A stretch of DNA of 56,916 nucleotides from Clostridia bacterium (GTDB lineage: Bacteria > Bacillota > Clostridia > Oscillospirales > CAG-382), in contig JAGAUT010000025.1 of NCBI GenBank assembly GCA_017620655.1, positions 1 to 56,916 of the forward strand. The letters are read 5' to 3'. How positions within the stretch are numbered: position 1 is the first letter of the stretch; each line of letters begins with the position of its first letter. Both the position numbers and the translations under genes were made by a program. The notes beneath the pieces were generated by a model, which saw only the letters and a list, made by a program, of their open reading frames with translations, was not told where the DNA came from and made no database searches. This document shows positions 26,617-35,531 of the stretch, piece after piece.

Positions 26617-27081
26617 ATGGAGCCTTTGTTCACCACAAAATCTGTTTTCAATTTCGAAGAGTATAAGAAGTTCAATTTTGCGCTTTCCGGAAAAAATACT
26701 CTTATTGCTTTTTGTATATTGTGTCCTATCATAATAGTATGTGGAATAATCGGACATTCCGGACTGTATATAGCACTTGGATTGATTTTTCCACTTATCA
26801 TGTTTCTGACATATAAGCTTCAGTTAAGAAAGATATATAAATCGAATAAACTTGCTGATAAGCTTGAGCCCGAATATAAGTTTTACGACACTTATTTTAC
26901 GGTAAAGGACATTAGAAGTGAAGCAACTGTGCAGTACGGTATGCTGTATAAAGTCATTTTCACTAAAACCAATGTGTATCTTATGATTGCAAAGAATCAG
27001 GGTTATATGCTTATTAAGAGTAATTTTCCCGAGGGTCTTGAAGACTTTTTGAAGCAAATTACTCCTAAGAAAAAGCACTAA
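26617..27081 (+). CDS. YcxB-like membrane protein
   Basis: A 154-residue protein with two hydrophobic helices (about 29-48 and 50-67) and a C-terminal domain resembling YcxB-like proteins (VQYGMLYKVIFTKTNVYLMIAKNQGYMLIKS). Function is unknown. The ATG has AGGAGA upstream and lies 13 bases after the Gfo/Idh/MocA gene, so it is probably co-transcribed. A terminator follows. Confidence 0.75.
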   Translation: MEPLFTTKSVFNFEEYKKFNFALSGKNTLIAFCILCPIIIVCGIIGHSGLYIALGLIFPLIMFLTYKLQLRKIYKSNKLADKLEPEYKFYDTYFTVKDIRSEATVQYGMLYKVIFTKTNVYLMIAKNQGYMLIKSNFPEGLEDFLKQITPKKKH

Positions 27082-27087
27082 TTTATC

Positions 27088-27116
27088 GGGTCGGTGTCAT
27101 TGATACCGACCCTTTT
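27088..27116 (+). terminator. Terminator after the YcxB-like gene
   Basis: GGGTCGGT and ACCGACCC arms around a 9-base loop, followed by TTTTG. Confidence 0.8.
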
Positions 27117-27128
27117 GAATTAGTTGCA

Positions 27129-27185
27129 GTATTTTATCATAAATCACAAAAAGGGTTGACAAATGTCAGCCTTTTCTGTTATACT
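27129..27185 (+). promoter_or_regulatory. Promoter of the long SLH protein, duplicated block
   Basis: TTGACA (27156-27161) and TATACT (27180-27185), 18-base spacer. The -35 overlaps the palindrome TGACA-N2-TGTCA. The whole block from 27129 is nearly repeated at 30399-30459 before the next paralogue. Confidence 0.8.
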
Positions 27186-27226
27186 TTGTACATAAAATTA
27201 ATTGTTTTTGTGAAAGGGATATGTTT

Positions 27227-30200
27227 ATGAAAAAACTGCTCATTTTATTGTTTGCGGCACTTATGCTTGCCATAGGTGTATGTGCAGAAGAAACAACGAC
27301 TCTGCGCTATGATTTCGACACTATGGACGGAATCTCGCTTTCCCACGCTGAAGCCGAAATACAAGACGGTGTTCTGGTAATACAACCTGATGCACCATTG
27401 TCTAACGGTGCCTATGACCCCGGATTTATCCTTGACGGTCTTGATTTTGATGCTGCGGACTATGATACAATCAAACTCCGTATGAAGAGAGAAGCTCTTT
27501 ATGAGGGCGAAAAAGCTGAGATTCTTCAGCTCTATTTCAAAACTGCCAACGATTCGAGTTTTAAAGGTGAAAGAGGCGTTACGGTAAGTCTTAAATCAAC
27601 CATAGGCTTAGAAAAACTCTCTGACTGGTTCACAATTGAAGCAAAGCTTTCAGGTAACGCACTCTGGAAGGATACAATTTCAACTTTTCGCGTAGATACT
27701 ACCGACACAAACTGTGTTTTTTATGTAGACTATGTTGAATTCAGCAAAAAAGGCGATGCCCCTGTTTCACAAGAGCCTGAAGCAGAAGAACCCAAAGAAG
27801 AAAAACCTACAGTGGAAGAACCCGCTGTGGAAGAACCTGCTGTTCCGAAGGGATCCTTTGAAAGAGTTAATACATATAATAATAACTTCTCCGATGTATC
27901 CGATTCCAATTGGTTCAGTGAAAACGTAAAGACAGCATATGAGCTTGGCTTTATGAACGGTAAATCCGAAGGTAAGTTTGACCCTAACGGCAACGTAACT
28001 GTTGTTGAGGGCATCACCATGGCAACACGTCTTCACGCGATTTATAACGGCAGTGAAGTAAATGAAAAAACGGCATCCGATGCAGATACCCTCCGTTATG
28101 ATTTCAACAATATGGATGGTATTTCTCTATACCACGCATCTGCAAAAGCTCAGGACGGTCTTTTGGTTCTTACAGCCGAACAGATGGCAAACGGCGGATA
28201 TGACCCCGGCTTCTTCCTTGACGGTCTCGACTTCTATTCTACAGATTATGATACCTTCAGAATTCGTATGAAGAGAGATAAGCTTGATAATGCCGACCCC
28301 ACAAAATCAAGACCTGAATATTTGCAGGTTTATTTCCAGACCATCAATGATTTGAACTTTAAGGGTGAGAGAGGTATTTCCGTAAACCTCAAAACAACCG
28401 TTGGCGAAGAAAAGATCTCTGATTGGTTTGAAATTGAAATAAAGCTTACGGATAATGCACTCTGGAAGGATACTATTTCCAGAATGCGTATTGATACCAC
28501 GGATAATAACGGTATCTATTATATTGACTATATTGAGTTTTCAAGCAGCGGCGAAAAGAGCAGTAACCAGAAGTGGTATGATCTTTATGTAAACTATGCC
28601 CTTACTCATGATATTATCAAAAAAGATACTTTCAAGACAGATGAATATACAAGAAATATAACAAGAGCCGAGATGTGCAATCTCTTTGCAGCGGCTATTC
28701 CCGAAGCGTACTTTACTCCTATAAATAAAGTCAGTGCCATTCCCGATATGGATAAGAACGATTACTATGCAGATATCATGCTTATGCTTTACCGTGCAGG
28801 TGTTGTTCTTGGTTCTGATGCAGAGGGTAACTTTAACGCTTCTTCCGATATCAAGCGTTCTGAAGTTGCGGCAATCATAAACAGAGTGGCACTTCCCGAA
28901 AACCGAGTAAAGGGTGAAATTTCTGCCGACTGGAACGGTACAGGATACATCCATGACATCGAATTTAACGATGCTTCTGAACTTGACGGGCTCCATTTGC
29001 CTGCAACAAGCTCCATCGGCGAGGTTGTTGACGGACACCTGGTTCTTGTTCCTGTTGAAAGAAGTTCGGCTCCCACATATGACCCTCAGGTAGGAAAGCT
29101 TGGTACAAGCATCAACGCCGAAGAGTATACTACACTCAGAGTAAGAATGAAGATTGAGTATAAGGGACAAATCGGCAGAACAAGAGGCGAATTTTTCTTC
29201 AAGCCTGAGGGCGTTGAAAAGTTCAGTGAGGCTCACGGCTTGTTCCCTGATTTTGAATCGGGATATTATGTGGATGCTGCCGGCTGGAGAGTGTATAACT
29301 TCTATCTCGGCGGAGTTGAAAGCTGGAAGGGCAATATTACAGACTTCCGCTTTGACCCCACAAACAATAACGGTACTTATACAATCGACTATATCAGATT
29401 TGTCAAGGAAGACAGTGCTTTGATTATTTCCGATGAAGAGCTTGAAAAGAACTATACTGCAAGAAAACTCTTTGAGGATGAAGGATTTGAAGAAGGCTTT
29501 GTTGTACATGAGCCCGGCGAAGGCAAAAAGCCTGTTGGCACATGGACATACGGCGAAGAGGGAAAAGAACCGAAGTGGAACCTGCTTCCCTGGTGGACAA
29601 AGGCTTGCTTTATAAATGATGCGGCAGAAACAAATGATAAGTACACAATAGCCGATAATATAGGAGCTAAAACCTTTACGTATAATCCCGAGGAAAAGTC
29701 TGTTGTAATGAGACTTGATACCGAGAAGGTATATGAAGGTAAGGCTCATGGAGCCGATGATATGTGGCCTCACCTTCTTGTTGAGCAGGATCTTTACGGT
29801 GACGATTACTCCAAGGTTCCCGAAGAAAAGAAGGCACAGCTTGACCTTGATGCCGATAAGGTTTACGTCGAAATGGAAGTAAAGCTAAAGGACCTTGTTG
29901 ACCTTGATGCACACAACAGAAAAGAAGGCGTAAGAAGCCATATCAAGTTTAATGTTTATTTCTACGTTGCACATAAGGAAGTTCCCGGACTTCATACATA
30001 TTTCGGTGTAAATCCTCTTGATACAAGAGGTAATAACTCCACAAAGTATGACTGGTTCCCGGATATCGGTATTATGTGGATTTACCGAGTACCTGCCATT
30101 GACTTTGTAAACGAAGAAAACGCACTCGGCAATGCTGACGGTACTTATAACCTTGATGAGTGGAAAAAGGTTAGAGTTGATATAACTCCTCACCTTGAAA

Positions 30201-30367
30201 ATGTAGCAGCACTTCTCACAAGAGATAATACCCTCAAGAGACCCGTGTCTCGTGAAGACCTTTGGATGAGCGGCGTAAATGCAGGCTTTGAAATCTGGGG
30301 CAACTGGCAGTGCGAGGTTGAAATGAGAAATCTCAACGTAATTTGCTACGATAAGATTGAAGAGTAA
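27227..30367 (+). CDS. Large secreted SLH protein with interrupted SLH repeats
   Basis: A 1046-residue exported protein. Signal peptide about 1-20. Then: beta-sandwich module A (24-175, ending YVDYVEFS), a Pro/Glu linker (178-206), SLH repeat 1 (211-275, YELGFMNGKSEGKFDP), module B (287-444, ending YIDYIEFS), SLH repeats 2 and 3 (448-558), module C (567-730, FRFDPTNNNGTYTIDYIRF), and a C-terminal module of about 315 residues (WPHLLVEQ, WKKVRVDITPHL, NAGFEIWGN). Modules A and B are an internal duplication and look like carbohydrate-binding jelly rolls. No catalytic site was recognised. ATG 27227 has AAAGGGA at proper spacing; the ATG at 27221 is too close to it. Confidence 0.9.
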   Translation: MKKLLILLFAALMLAIGVCAEETTTLRYDFDTMDGISLSHAEAEIQDGVLVIQPDAPLSNGAYDPGFILDGLDFDAADYDTIKLRMKREALYEGEKAEILQLYFKTANDSSFKGERGVTVSLKSTIGLEKLSDWFTIEAKLSGNALWKDTISTFRVDTTDTNCVFYVDYVEFSKKGDAPVSQEPEAEEPKEEKPTVEEPAVEEPAVPKGSFERVNTYNNNFSDVSDSNWFSENVKTAYELGFMNGKSEGKFDPNGNVTVVEGITMATRLHAIYNGSEVNEKTASDADTLRYDFNNMDGISLYHASAKAQDGLLVLTAEQMANGGYDPGFFLDGLDFYSTDYDTFRIRMKRDKLDNADPTKSRPEYLQVYFQTINDLNFKGERGISVNLKTTVGEEKISDWFEIEIKLTDNALWKDTISRMRIDTTDNNGIYYIDYIEFSSSGEKSSNQKWYDLYVNYALTHDIIKKDTFKTDEYTRNITRAEMCNLFAAAIPEAYFTPINKVSAIPDMDKNDYYADIMLMLYRAGVVLGSDAEGNFNASSDIKRSEVAAIINRVALPENRVKGEISADWNGTGYIHDIEFNDASELDGLHLPATSSIGEVVDGHLVLVPVERSSAPTYDPQVGKLGTSINAEEYTTLRVRMKIEYKGQIGRTRGEFFFKPEGVEKFSEAHGLFPDFESGYYVDAAGWRVYNFYLGGVESWKGNITDFRFDPTNNNGTYTIDYIRFVKEDSALIISDEELEKNYTARKLFEDEGFEEGFVVHEPGEGKKPVGTWTYGEEGKEPKWNLLPWWTKACFINDAAETNDKYTIADNIGAKTFTYNPEEKSVVMRLDTEKVYEGKAHGADDMWPHLLVEQDLYGDDYSKVPEEKKAQLDLDADKVYVEMEVKLKDLVDLDAHNRKEGVRSHIKFNVYFYVAHKEVPGLHTYFGVNPLDTRGNNSTKYDWFPDIGIMWIYRVPAIDFVNEENALGNADGTYNLDEWKKVRVDITPHLENVAALLTRDNTLKRPVSREDLWMSGVNAGFEIWGNWQCEVEMRNLNVICYDKIEE

Positions 30368-30398
30368 ATAACTAAATATGTTCTTTTCTTAAAAGAGT

Positions 30399-30459
30399 TG
30401 TATTATTTTATCATAAAGCACAAAAAGGGTTGACACATGTCAGCTCTTTTTGTTATAAT
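30399..30459 (+). promoter_or_regulatory. Promoter of the second SLH protein, duplicated block
   Basis: TTGACA (30430-30435) and TATAAT (30454-30459), 18-base spacer, with the TGACA-N2-TGTCA palindrome over the -35. Nearly the same sequence as 27129-27185. Confidence 0.85.
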
Positions 30460-30498
30460 TAATTGTCATAAATTTGCATAAAAGAAAGGAAAGGGCAA

Positions 30499-33096
30499 AT
30501 GAAAAAGTTATTAGTTTTGCTTATGGCAGCCATCATGCTTGCTATGGGCGCAAACGCGGCGTTTGAGAAGGTTAATACCTATGAAAACAATTTCAATGAC
30601 GTTGCAGACACAGCATGGTATGCCGAAAATGTGAAGACAGCATATGAGCTCGGCTTTATGAACGGTAAATCCGAAGGCAAATTCGATCCTAATGCAGGTG
30701 TTACTGTTGTTGAAGGTATCACAATGGCTTCGCGTCTCCATGCCATTTATAACGGCACTGAAGTAACAAAGACAGATAAGGCTGTTGAAGCTTATCGCTT
30801 TGAACTTGATGATCCTTCCATCATCGTTGACCTCTCTGAAAGAAATTCCAGAAACACAAACGGAATTAACTTCAACAGAGCAAACGGTAAGATTGAAGAC
30901 GGTATGCTTATTGTACAGCCCGATGCTCCCAATGCATCCGGCAGCTATGACCCTCAGATTAAGTTTGAAGGTCTTGAACTTGAAGCAAAGAACTACAATA
31001 AGGTTAAGTTCAGAATGAAGAGAGACGTTCTTCCCGACATTGATGACAGAAAGAGAAACGAAGTTCTTGAATTCTATTTCCAGACAAGCGTAGCTCCTAA
31101 CATTGATGCTGAAAAGTGCGTATATGTTAAGTTCCCTGCAAACCAGGATCTTTCCGATTGGTTTGAAGTAGAAGCAGACCTTGGCGGTCACGAGAAATGG
31201 ACAGATGTAATCACAGGCTTCCGTTTTGACCCCACAAACCACAACGGTATCTACTATATCGACTACATTGAGTTTTCCAAGAGCGAAAACTTAAAGACAG
31301 ATAAGTGGTATGATATGTATATCGACTATGCTGTAGAAAACCACCTTATCGGTAAGACACAGTATAAGACTGAGGATTACAACAGAAACATTACAAGAGC
31401 AGAAATCTGCGATATGTTTGCTGCTGCAATTCCCGAAAGCCACTTTGCTCCCATCAACGACGTTAAGGGTATTCCCGACGTTCTCAGAGATGCAAAGAAT
31501 GCAGATGTATACCTCGCACTTTATAAGGCAGGCGTACTCCTCGGCGATACAAACGGCAACTTCAACCCCGAAGCTGACATTAAGAGATCGGAAATCGCAG
31601 CTATCATCAATAGAGTTGCTCTTCCCGAATCCAGAGTTAAGGGTACAGTAAACGCTGACTGGGCTACACAGGGTAACCAGTACGACAGAGAATTTAATGA
31701 CGCATCGAGCCTTGAAACCATTACATTCAAAAAATGCGACCTTGAAGTTGTAAACGGTGCTCTTGTTGCAACAGCTCAGTTTATGGGTGCTGATGCAAAG
31801 CCTCCGTACGACACACAAATCGGCGTTGAAAACATTTCTCTTAACGCTGAAGACTATACAAAGCTCAGAGTTAGAATGAAGATTGACTTCATCGGCGATA
31901 ATGATGAGGTTTCCAGAAAGGGCGACTTCTACTTCAAGACAAGCGAAGATGAAAACCTTTCCGAAACAAAGGCTCTTCACGCTGACTTCGGTGCAACATC
32001 CTACATGGATCCCTTCGGCTGGTATATAATCGACGTTGACTTTGCAACACATAAGGAATGGAAGGGCAATATCACAGGCTTCCGTTTTGACCCTGCAAAC
32101 GCAAACGGTAAATTTACTATCGACTATATCAGACTTGTAAAGGCAGATCCCTTAAAGAATGCTTCTCATGAAACCTTAATCAGTGCAGGCTATGAAGCTA
32201 CATACCTCATGCAGGATAAGGGTTGGGAAAATGGCTTCTATGTAAGTCACTTCGAACAGAATGATAAACAACTTGATATGGAAAGCCGCAAGTGGCAGTA
32301 CAACGAAACAGACGAAAAGCCTGTATGGAAGATTGGTCCCTGGTGGTGCAAGTATGACCTCTGGGAAAACAGAGTAGAGGGTGATAAGTATGTTCTTAAG
32401 GATGATAAGGGTGTAAATACTCTTATCTATAACCCCGAAGAAAAGTCTATTTCCATGAGACTTGACGCAACAAAGGTTCATAACGGTGAGCCTCACAATT
32501 CCGATACAACATCCTGGTGGCCTCATCTTCTTCTTGACCAGCCCGAAAGCGTTCCCGTTGACCCTGTTAAGAACTCTGTAGATGCCGACAGAATGTACAT
32601 CGAACTTGATATGAGAGTTACAGACTTCAAGGATACAATAAATCAGGAAGGCGATAATAACTGCTCATTCCTCGCATACTTCTACCTTAAGACAACTAAG
32701 AATCCTGCCGCTAAGATCTGGTACGGACTTACACTCTTTACAGGTACAAGCTCCTCTACAAGCACAACTCCCGGCTGGGCTCCCGACTCTGCGGCTCATA
32801 TGTATATGTATGCTATTCGTCCCGCTGACATCTACGGCGGTATTGAAAATTCCTTCAACCCCGCAAAGGGACAGCCCGTGGTAGGCGAAGAGTGGAAGCA
32901 CATCAGAGTTGACATCACAGAGCACATCGACAGATGTATCGAATGGGCTAACCGTGATAAGGCATACGGCCTTGAAGTTTCCAAGGAGGACCTCTACTTC
33001 TCCGGCGGTAACATCGGCTTCGAAATCTGGGGTAACTACGACTGTACGGTCGAAATCAAGAACCTTGACATCGTATCCTACAATAAAGCCAACTAA
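30499..33096 (+). CDS. Large secreted SLH protein, shorter paralogue
   Basis: An 865-residue paralogue of the protein before it. Signal peptide about 1-20 (cut after ANA), then directly SLH repeat 1 (22-88), a beta-sandwich module (95-260), SLH repeats 2 and 3 (265-380, with NITRAEICDMFAA and IKRSEIAAIINR), a second module (385-552) and the C-terminal module (555-865; WPHLLLDQ, WKHIRVDITEHID, NIGFEIWGNYD). It lacks the N-terminal module A and linker of the longer copy. Probable role: cell-wall anchored glycan binding, inferred from the module shapes and the fucosidase next door. GGAAAGG precedes the ATG. Confidence 0.9.
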   Translation: MKKLLVLLMAAIMLAMGANAAFEKVNTYENNFNDVADTAWYAENVKTAYELGFMNGKSEGKFDPNAGVTVVEGITMASRLHAIYNGTEVTKTDKAVEAYRFELDDPSIIVDLSERNSRNTNGINFNRANGKIEDGMLIVQPDAPNASGSYDPQIKFEGLELEAKNYNKVKFRMKRDVLPDIDDRKRNEVLEFYFQTSVAPNIDAEKCVYVKFPANQDLSDWFEVEADLGGHEKWTDVITGFRFDPTNHNGIYYIDYIEFSKSENLKTDKWYDMYIDYAVENHLIGKTQYKTEDYNRNITRAEICDMFAAAIPESHFAPINDVKGIPDVLRDAKNADVYLALYKAGVLLGDTNGNFNPEADIKRSEIAAIINRVALPESRVKGTVNADWATQGNQYDREFNDASSLETITFKKCDLEVVNGALVATAQFMGADAKPPYDTQIGVENISLNAEDYTKLRVRMKIDFIGDNDEVSRKGDFYFKTSEDENLSETKALHADFGATSYMDPFGWYIIDVDFATHKEWKGNITGFRFDPANANGKFTIDYIRLVKADPLKNASHETLISAGYEATYLMQDKGWENGFYVSHFEQNDKQLDMESRKWQYNETDEKPVWKIGPWWCKYDLWENRVEGDKYVLKDDKGVNTLIYNPEEKSISMRLDATKVHNGEPHNSDTTSWWPHLLLDQPESVPVDPVKNSVDADRMYIELDMRVTDFKDTINQEGDNNCSFLAYFYLKTTKNPAAKIWYGLTLFTGTSSSTSTTPGWAPDSAAHMYMYAIRPADIYGGIENSFNPAKGQPVVGEEWKHIRVDITEHIDRCIEWANRDKAYGLEVSKEDLYFSGGNIGFEIWGNYDCTVEIKNLDIVSYNKAN

Positions 33097-33104
33097 ATAA
33101 ATAA

Positions 33105-33133
33105 AAAGAACGGCTTTCTGCCGTTCTTTTTTT
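33105..33133 (+). terminator. Terminator after the second SLH gene
   Basis: AAGAACGGC and GCCGTTCTT arms with a 5-base loop, running into seven or more T residues. Confidence 0.9.
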
Positions 33134-33246
33134 ATGTAAAAAATCCCGATTTGCGCCAAAATAATAGATATTAAAGGAAAAAAACTATTTAATTTTTATA
33201 TTAAATGTGTTATATTATAGTTAATAAAGATTAAGGAGGAATTCTT

Positions 33247-34542
33247 ATGTCCAGCTATAAGACAATGCCGACTCCCGGCAACACAGAATGGTTTGTTAAA
33301 GACAGATTCGGTATGTTTATCCATTTCGGTCTCTATTCCATGCCTGCACGTCATGAGTGGGTGCAGAACTATGAACCTATTCCCGAGGAGCATTATCATA
33401 AGTATTTTGAACTTTTCAATCCCGACCTTCTTGATGCAAGAGAGTGGGCAAGAGCTGCAAAGAATGCAGGTATGAAGTATGCCATTCTCACAACAAAGCA
33501 CCATGAAGGCTTCTGCCTCTTTGACTCAAAGTATACAGAGTATAAGGTAACAAATACACCCTACGGTAAAGATATCGTAAAGGAATATGTTGAAGCCTTC
33601 AGAGCAGAAGGACTGAAAGTAGGTCTTTACTATTCACTTCTTGACTGGAATCATCCGTCTTATCCTCTTGATGTTGCTCACTGCTATGCACATTATGAAA
33701 ACGCAGAAGAAATGGATAAAGGCAGGGATATGAAGGTATATGCCCAGTATATCAGAAATCAGGTGGAAGAACTTCTTACTAACTACGGTAAGATTGATAT
33801 TATTTGGTTTGACTATTCTTTTAAATACGATACATGTCCTCAGAAGTTGAAGCCATGGATGCAGTTTGAAGGCGGCAAGGGTAAGGAACAGTGGGAATCC
33901 GAAAAGCTTATTGAGCTTTGCAGACGCTGTCAGCCCGGCATCATGATAAATAACAGAACAGGTATCCTTCAGGACGTTTATACTCCCGAACAGAAGCGTG
34001 CAACCGAGTGGGTAAAGAACGAAAACGGCGACCTTCTCGTGTGGGAAGTGTGCCATACCTTCTCAGGCTCATGGGGATATCATAGAGACGAAATGACTTG
34101 GAAGAGCGATAAGATGCTTATCGACCTTCTTACATCCACCGTTGCTTACGGCGGAAATGTAATCATGAATGTAGGTCCTTGCTCAAGAGGTTATATTGAC
34201 CATAGAGCAATGAATGCGCTCAACGCATACGGCGAATGGATGAAGTATAATTCGCGTTCCATCTACGGTTGTACTATGGCAGAACCCGAATTCAAAGCAC
34301 CCGAAGGAACCGTTCTTACCCAGAGTAACGACGAAAAGAGACTTTATGTTCACCTTCAGAACTATCCCTTCGGCAGACTTTTTGTTGATAATATCGCTGA
34401 TAAGATTCATTATGCCCAGTTCCTTTCCGACGGCAGTGAAATTAAATACGAACAGATTAAGGATTCAAATACAATCATGTTCAATCTTCCTACAATACCT
34501 CCTAAAGGTATTTCTCCTGTTGTTGAAATATTCCTTAAATAA
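33247..34542 (+). CDS. Alpha-L-fucosidase, GH29
   Basis: Removes alpha-linked L-fucose from glycans by a retaining mechanism. The 431-residue protein has the family N-terminus GMFIHFGLYSMPARHEW, AILTTKHHEGFCLFDS with the substrate-binding histidines, and the nucleophile Asp189 in IDIIWFDYS. No signal peptide, so it should act in the cytoplasm on imported oligosaccharides. AAGGAGG lies 9 bases before the ATG. It follows the SLH pair and precedes the AraC regulator. The exact linkage preference cannot be told, and no glycan importer is encoded in the window. Confidence 0.94.
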   Translation: MSSYKTMPTPGNTEWFVKDRFGMFIHFGLYSMPARHEWVQNYEPIPEEHYHKYFELFNPDLLDAREWARAAKNAGMKYAILTTKHHEGFCLFDSKYTEYKVTNTPYGKDIVKEYVEAFRAEGLKVGLYYSLLDWNHPSYPLDVAHCYAHYENAEEMDKGRDMKVYAQYIRNQVEELLTNYGKIDIIWFDYSFKYDTCPQKLKPWMQFEGGKGKEQWESEKLIELCRRCQPGIMINNRTGILQDVYTPEQKRATEWVKNENGDLLVWEVCHTFSGSWGYHRDEMTWKSDKMLIDLLTSTVAYGGNVIMNVGPCSRGYIDHRAMNALNAYGEWMKYNSRSIYGCTMAEPEFKAPEGTVLTQSNDEKRLYVHLQNYPFGRLFVDNIADKIHYAQFLSDGSEIKYEQIKDSNTIMFNLPTIPPKGISPVVEIFLK

Positions 34543-34549
34543 AGAAGTA

Positions 34550-34578
34550 ACGGCACCCGGAAGGGTGCCGTAGTTTTA
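34550..34578. terminator. Shared terminator, fucosidase and AraC genes
   Basis: CGGCACCC and GGGTGCCG around GGAA, followed on the plus strand by TAGTTTT. It fills the short gap between the two convergent genes. Confidence 0.8.
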
Positions 34579-34580
34579 TG

Positions 34581-35384
34581 TTATTTTCTGTCGCAGATGT
34601 AATCCCTGGGTGAAAAATGAGTGTACTTTTTAAATACTTTAGAGAAGTATAACGGGTCTGTGAAGCCGCACATTTCAGAAATCTTTGATACCTCGTAAAC
34701 CCCTTTCTCTATAAGGGATATGGCATAGTTCATTCTCTTTTCGTTTATGTACTCGCAAAAGCCTTTGCCGACATTTTTCTTGAAGAGCAGGGAAAAGTAT
34801 TTCTGGGTGTAGCCGAAAATACCCGAAACCCTGTGAAGACTTATGTCGTTGTCGGCAAAATGCTTTTCAATGTAGTCCAAAATTCCCGAAAACAGTGCGT
34901 TTTTGTCATTCGGTGAATAGTTCTTCCCATGCTTGCCGAAGAAAGACAGCGTGTAAAGTAGCATGCTTTCGGTAAGAATGTTTGCATTGAATTCATCAAG
35001 ACGACGCAACGATGTCAGCCAAAGCTCAGTTATATGGCTGAAACCTTCAAATACAGGCTGTGATTTTGTTATTCCGAGTTTTTCAAGCATTGCTTCAATA
35101 TCATCACCCATGAAGCTTATATATGAAAACTCAAAGTTGTCGCTGGCATCAATGGAAAAGAAGGTGCCGGGAAAGTTAAAGAAAATTGAGCCTTGTTCAA
35201 GCTTGAATCTTGCGTTTTCGCATATCAGCTCGCCTTTTCCTCTTGTAACCAGATTTAAAAGAAATATCGGCTTGAAAAACGGCTGTCTAAGTTTTTTCAG
35301 TTCTGTTTCGTATACAAAGTTTACGGTTTTTATGGAATCGGTATAATCCTTTGCAGGCATAAACCTGCATATGCTTGAGCTCAT
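34581..35384 (-). CDS. AraC-family transcriptional regulator
   Basis: A 267-residue regulator: an N-terminal cupin-like sensing domain (about 1-165, with GKGELICENARFKLEQGSIFF) and a C-terminal double helix-turn-helix (175-267, ending CGFTDPLYFSKVFKKYTHFSPRDY). Likely responds to a sugar and controls the carbohydrate genes around it, most directly the divergent transporter operon. The frame is open to a GTG at 35393, but ATG 35384 has GGGTGA at a better distance. Confidence is high for the family and low for the signal. Confidence 0.9.
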   Translation of the reverse strand: MSSSICRFMPAKDYTDSIKTVNFVYETELKKLRQPFFKPIFLLNLVTRGKGELICENARFKLEQGSIFFNFPGTFFSIDASDNFEFSYISFMGDDIEAMLEKLGITKSQPVFEGFSHITELWLTSLRRLDEFNANILTESMLLYTLSFFGKHGKNYSPNDKNALFSGILDYIEKHFADNDISLHRVSGIFGYTQKYFSLLFKKNVGKGFCEYINEKRMNYAISLIEKGVYEVSKISEMCGFTDPLYFSKVFKKYTHFSPRDYICDRK

Positions 35385-35401
35385 GTTTATCACCCAAGGG
35401 T

Positions 35402-35440
35402 ATTATGGCATATAACATGTAAAAAGTCAATATTATTGAC
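35402..35440 (-). promoter_or_regulatory. AraC promoter with GTCAAT inverted repeat
   Basis: On the minus strand, TTGACT (35430-35425) and CATAAT (35407-35402) with a 17-base spacer. The -35 is half of the inverted repeat GTCAAT-ATT-ATTGAC at 35426-35440, which could be an autoregulatory operator in the gap between the two divergent genes. Confidence 0.6.
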
Positions 35441-35531
35441 GAGAATTTGCTAAAAAAGCGAAATTATCCATTCCAATGAGAGCCTAAGTTTGATATTATT
35501 TAATCAGGATAATAAGAAAGGGGAAAGGAAT

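Noticed and set aside
28541..29773. 410-codon open frame on the minus strand inside the long SLH gene
   Set aside because: The plus-strand protein has a signal peptide, ribosome site and clear domains. The antisense frame has no ribosome site and no recognisable fold.
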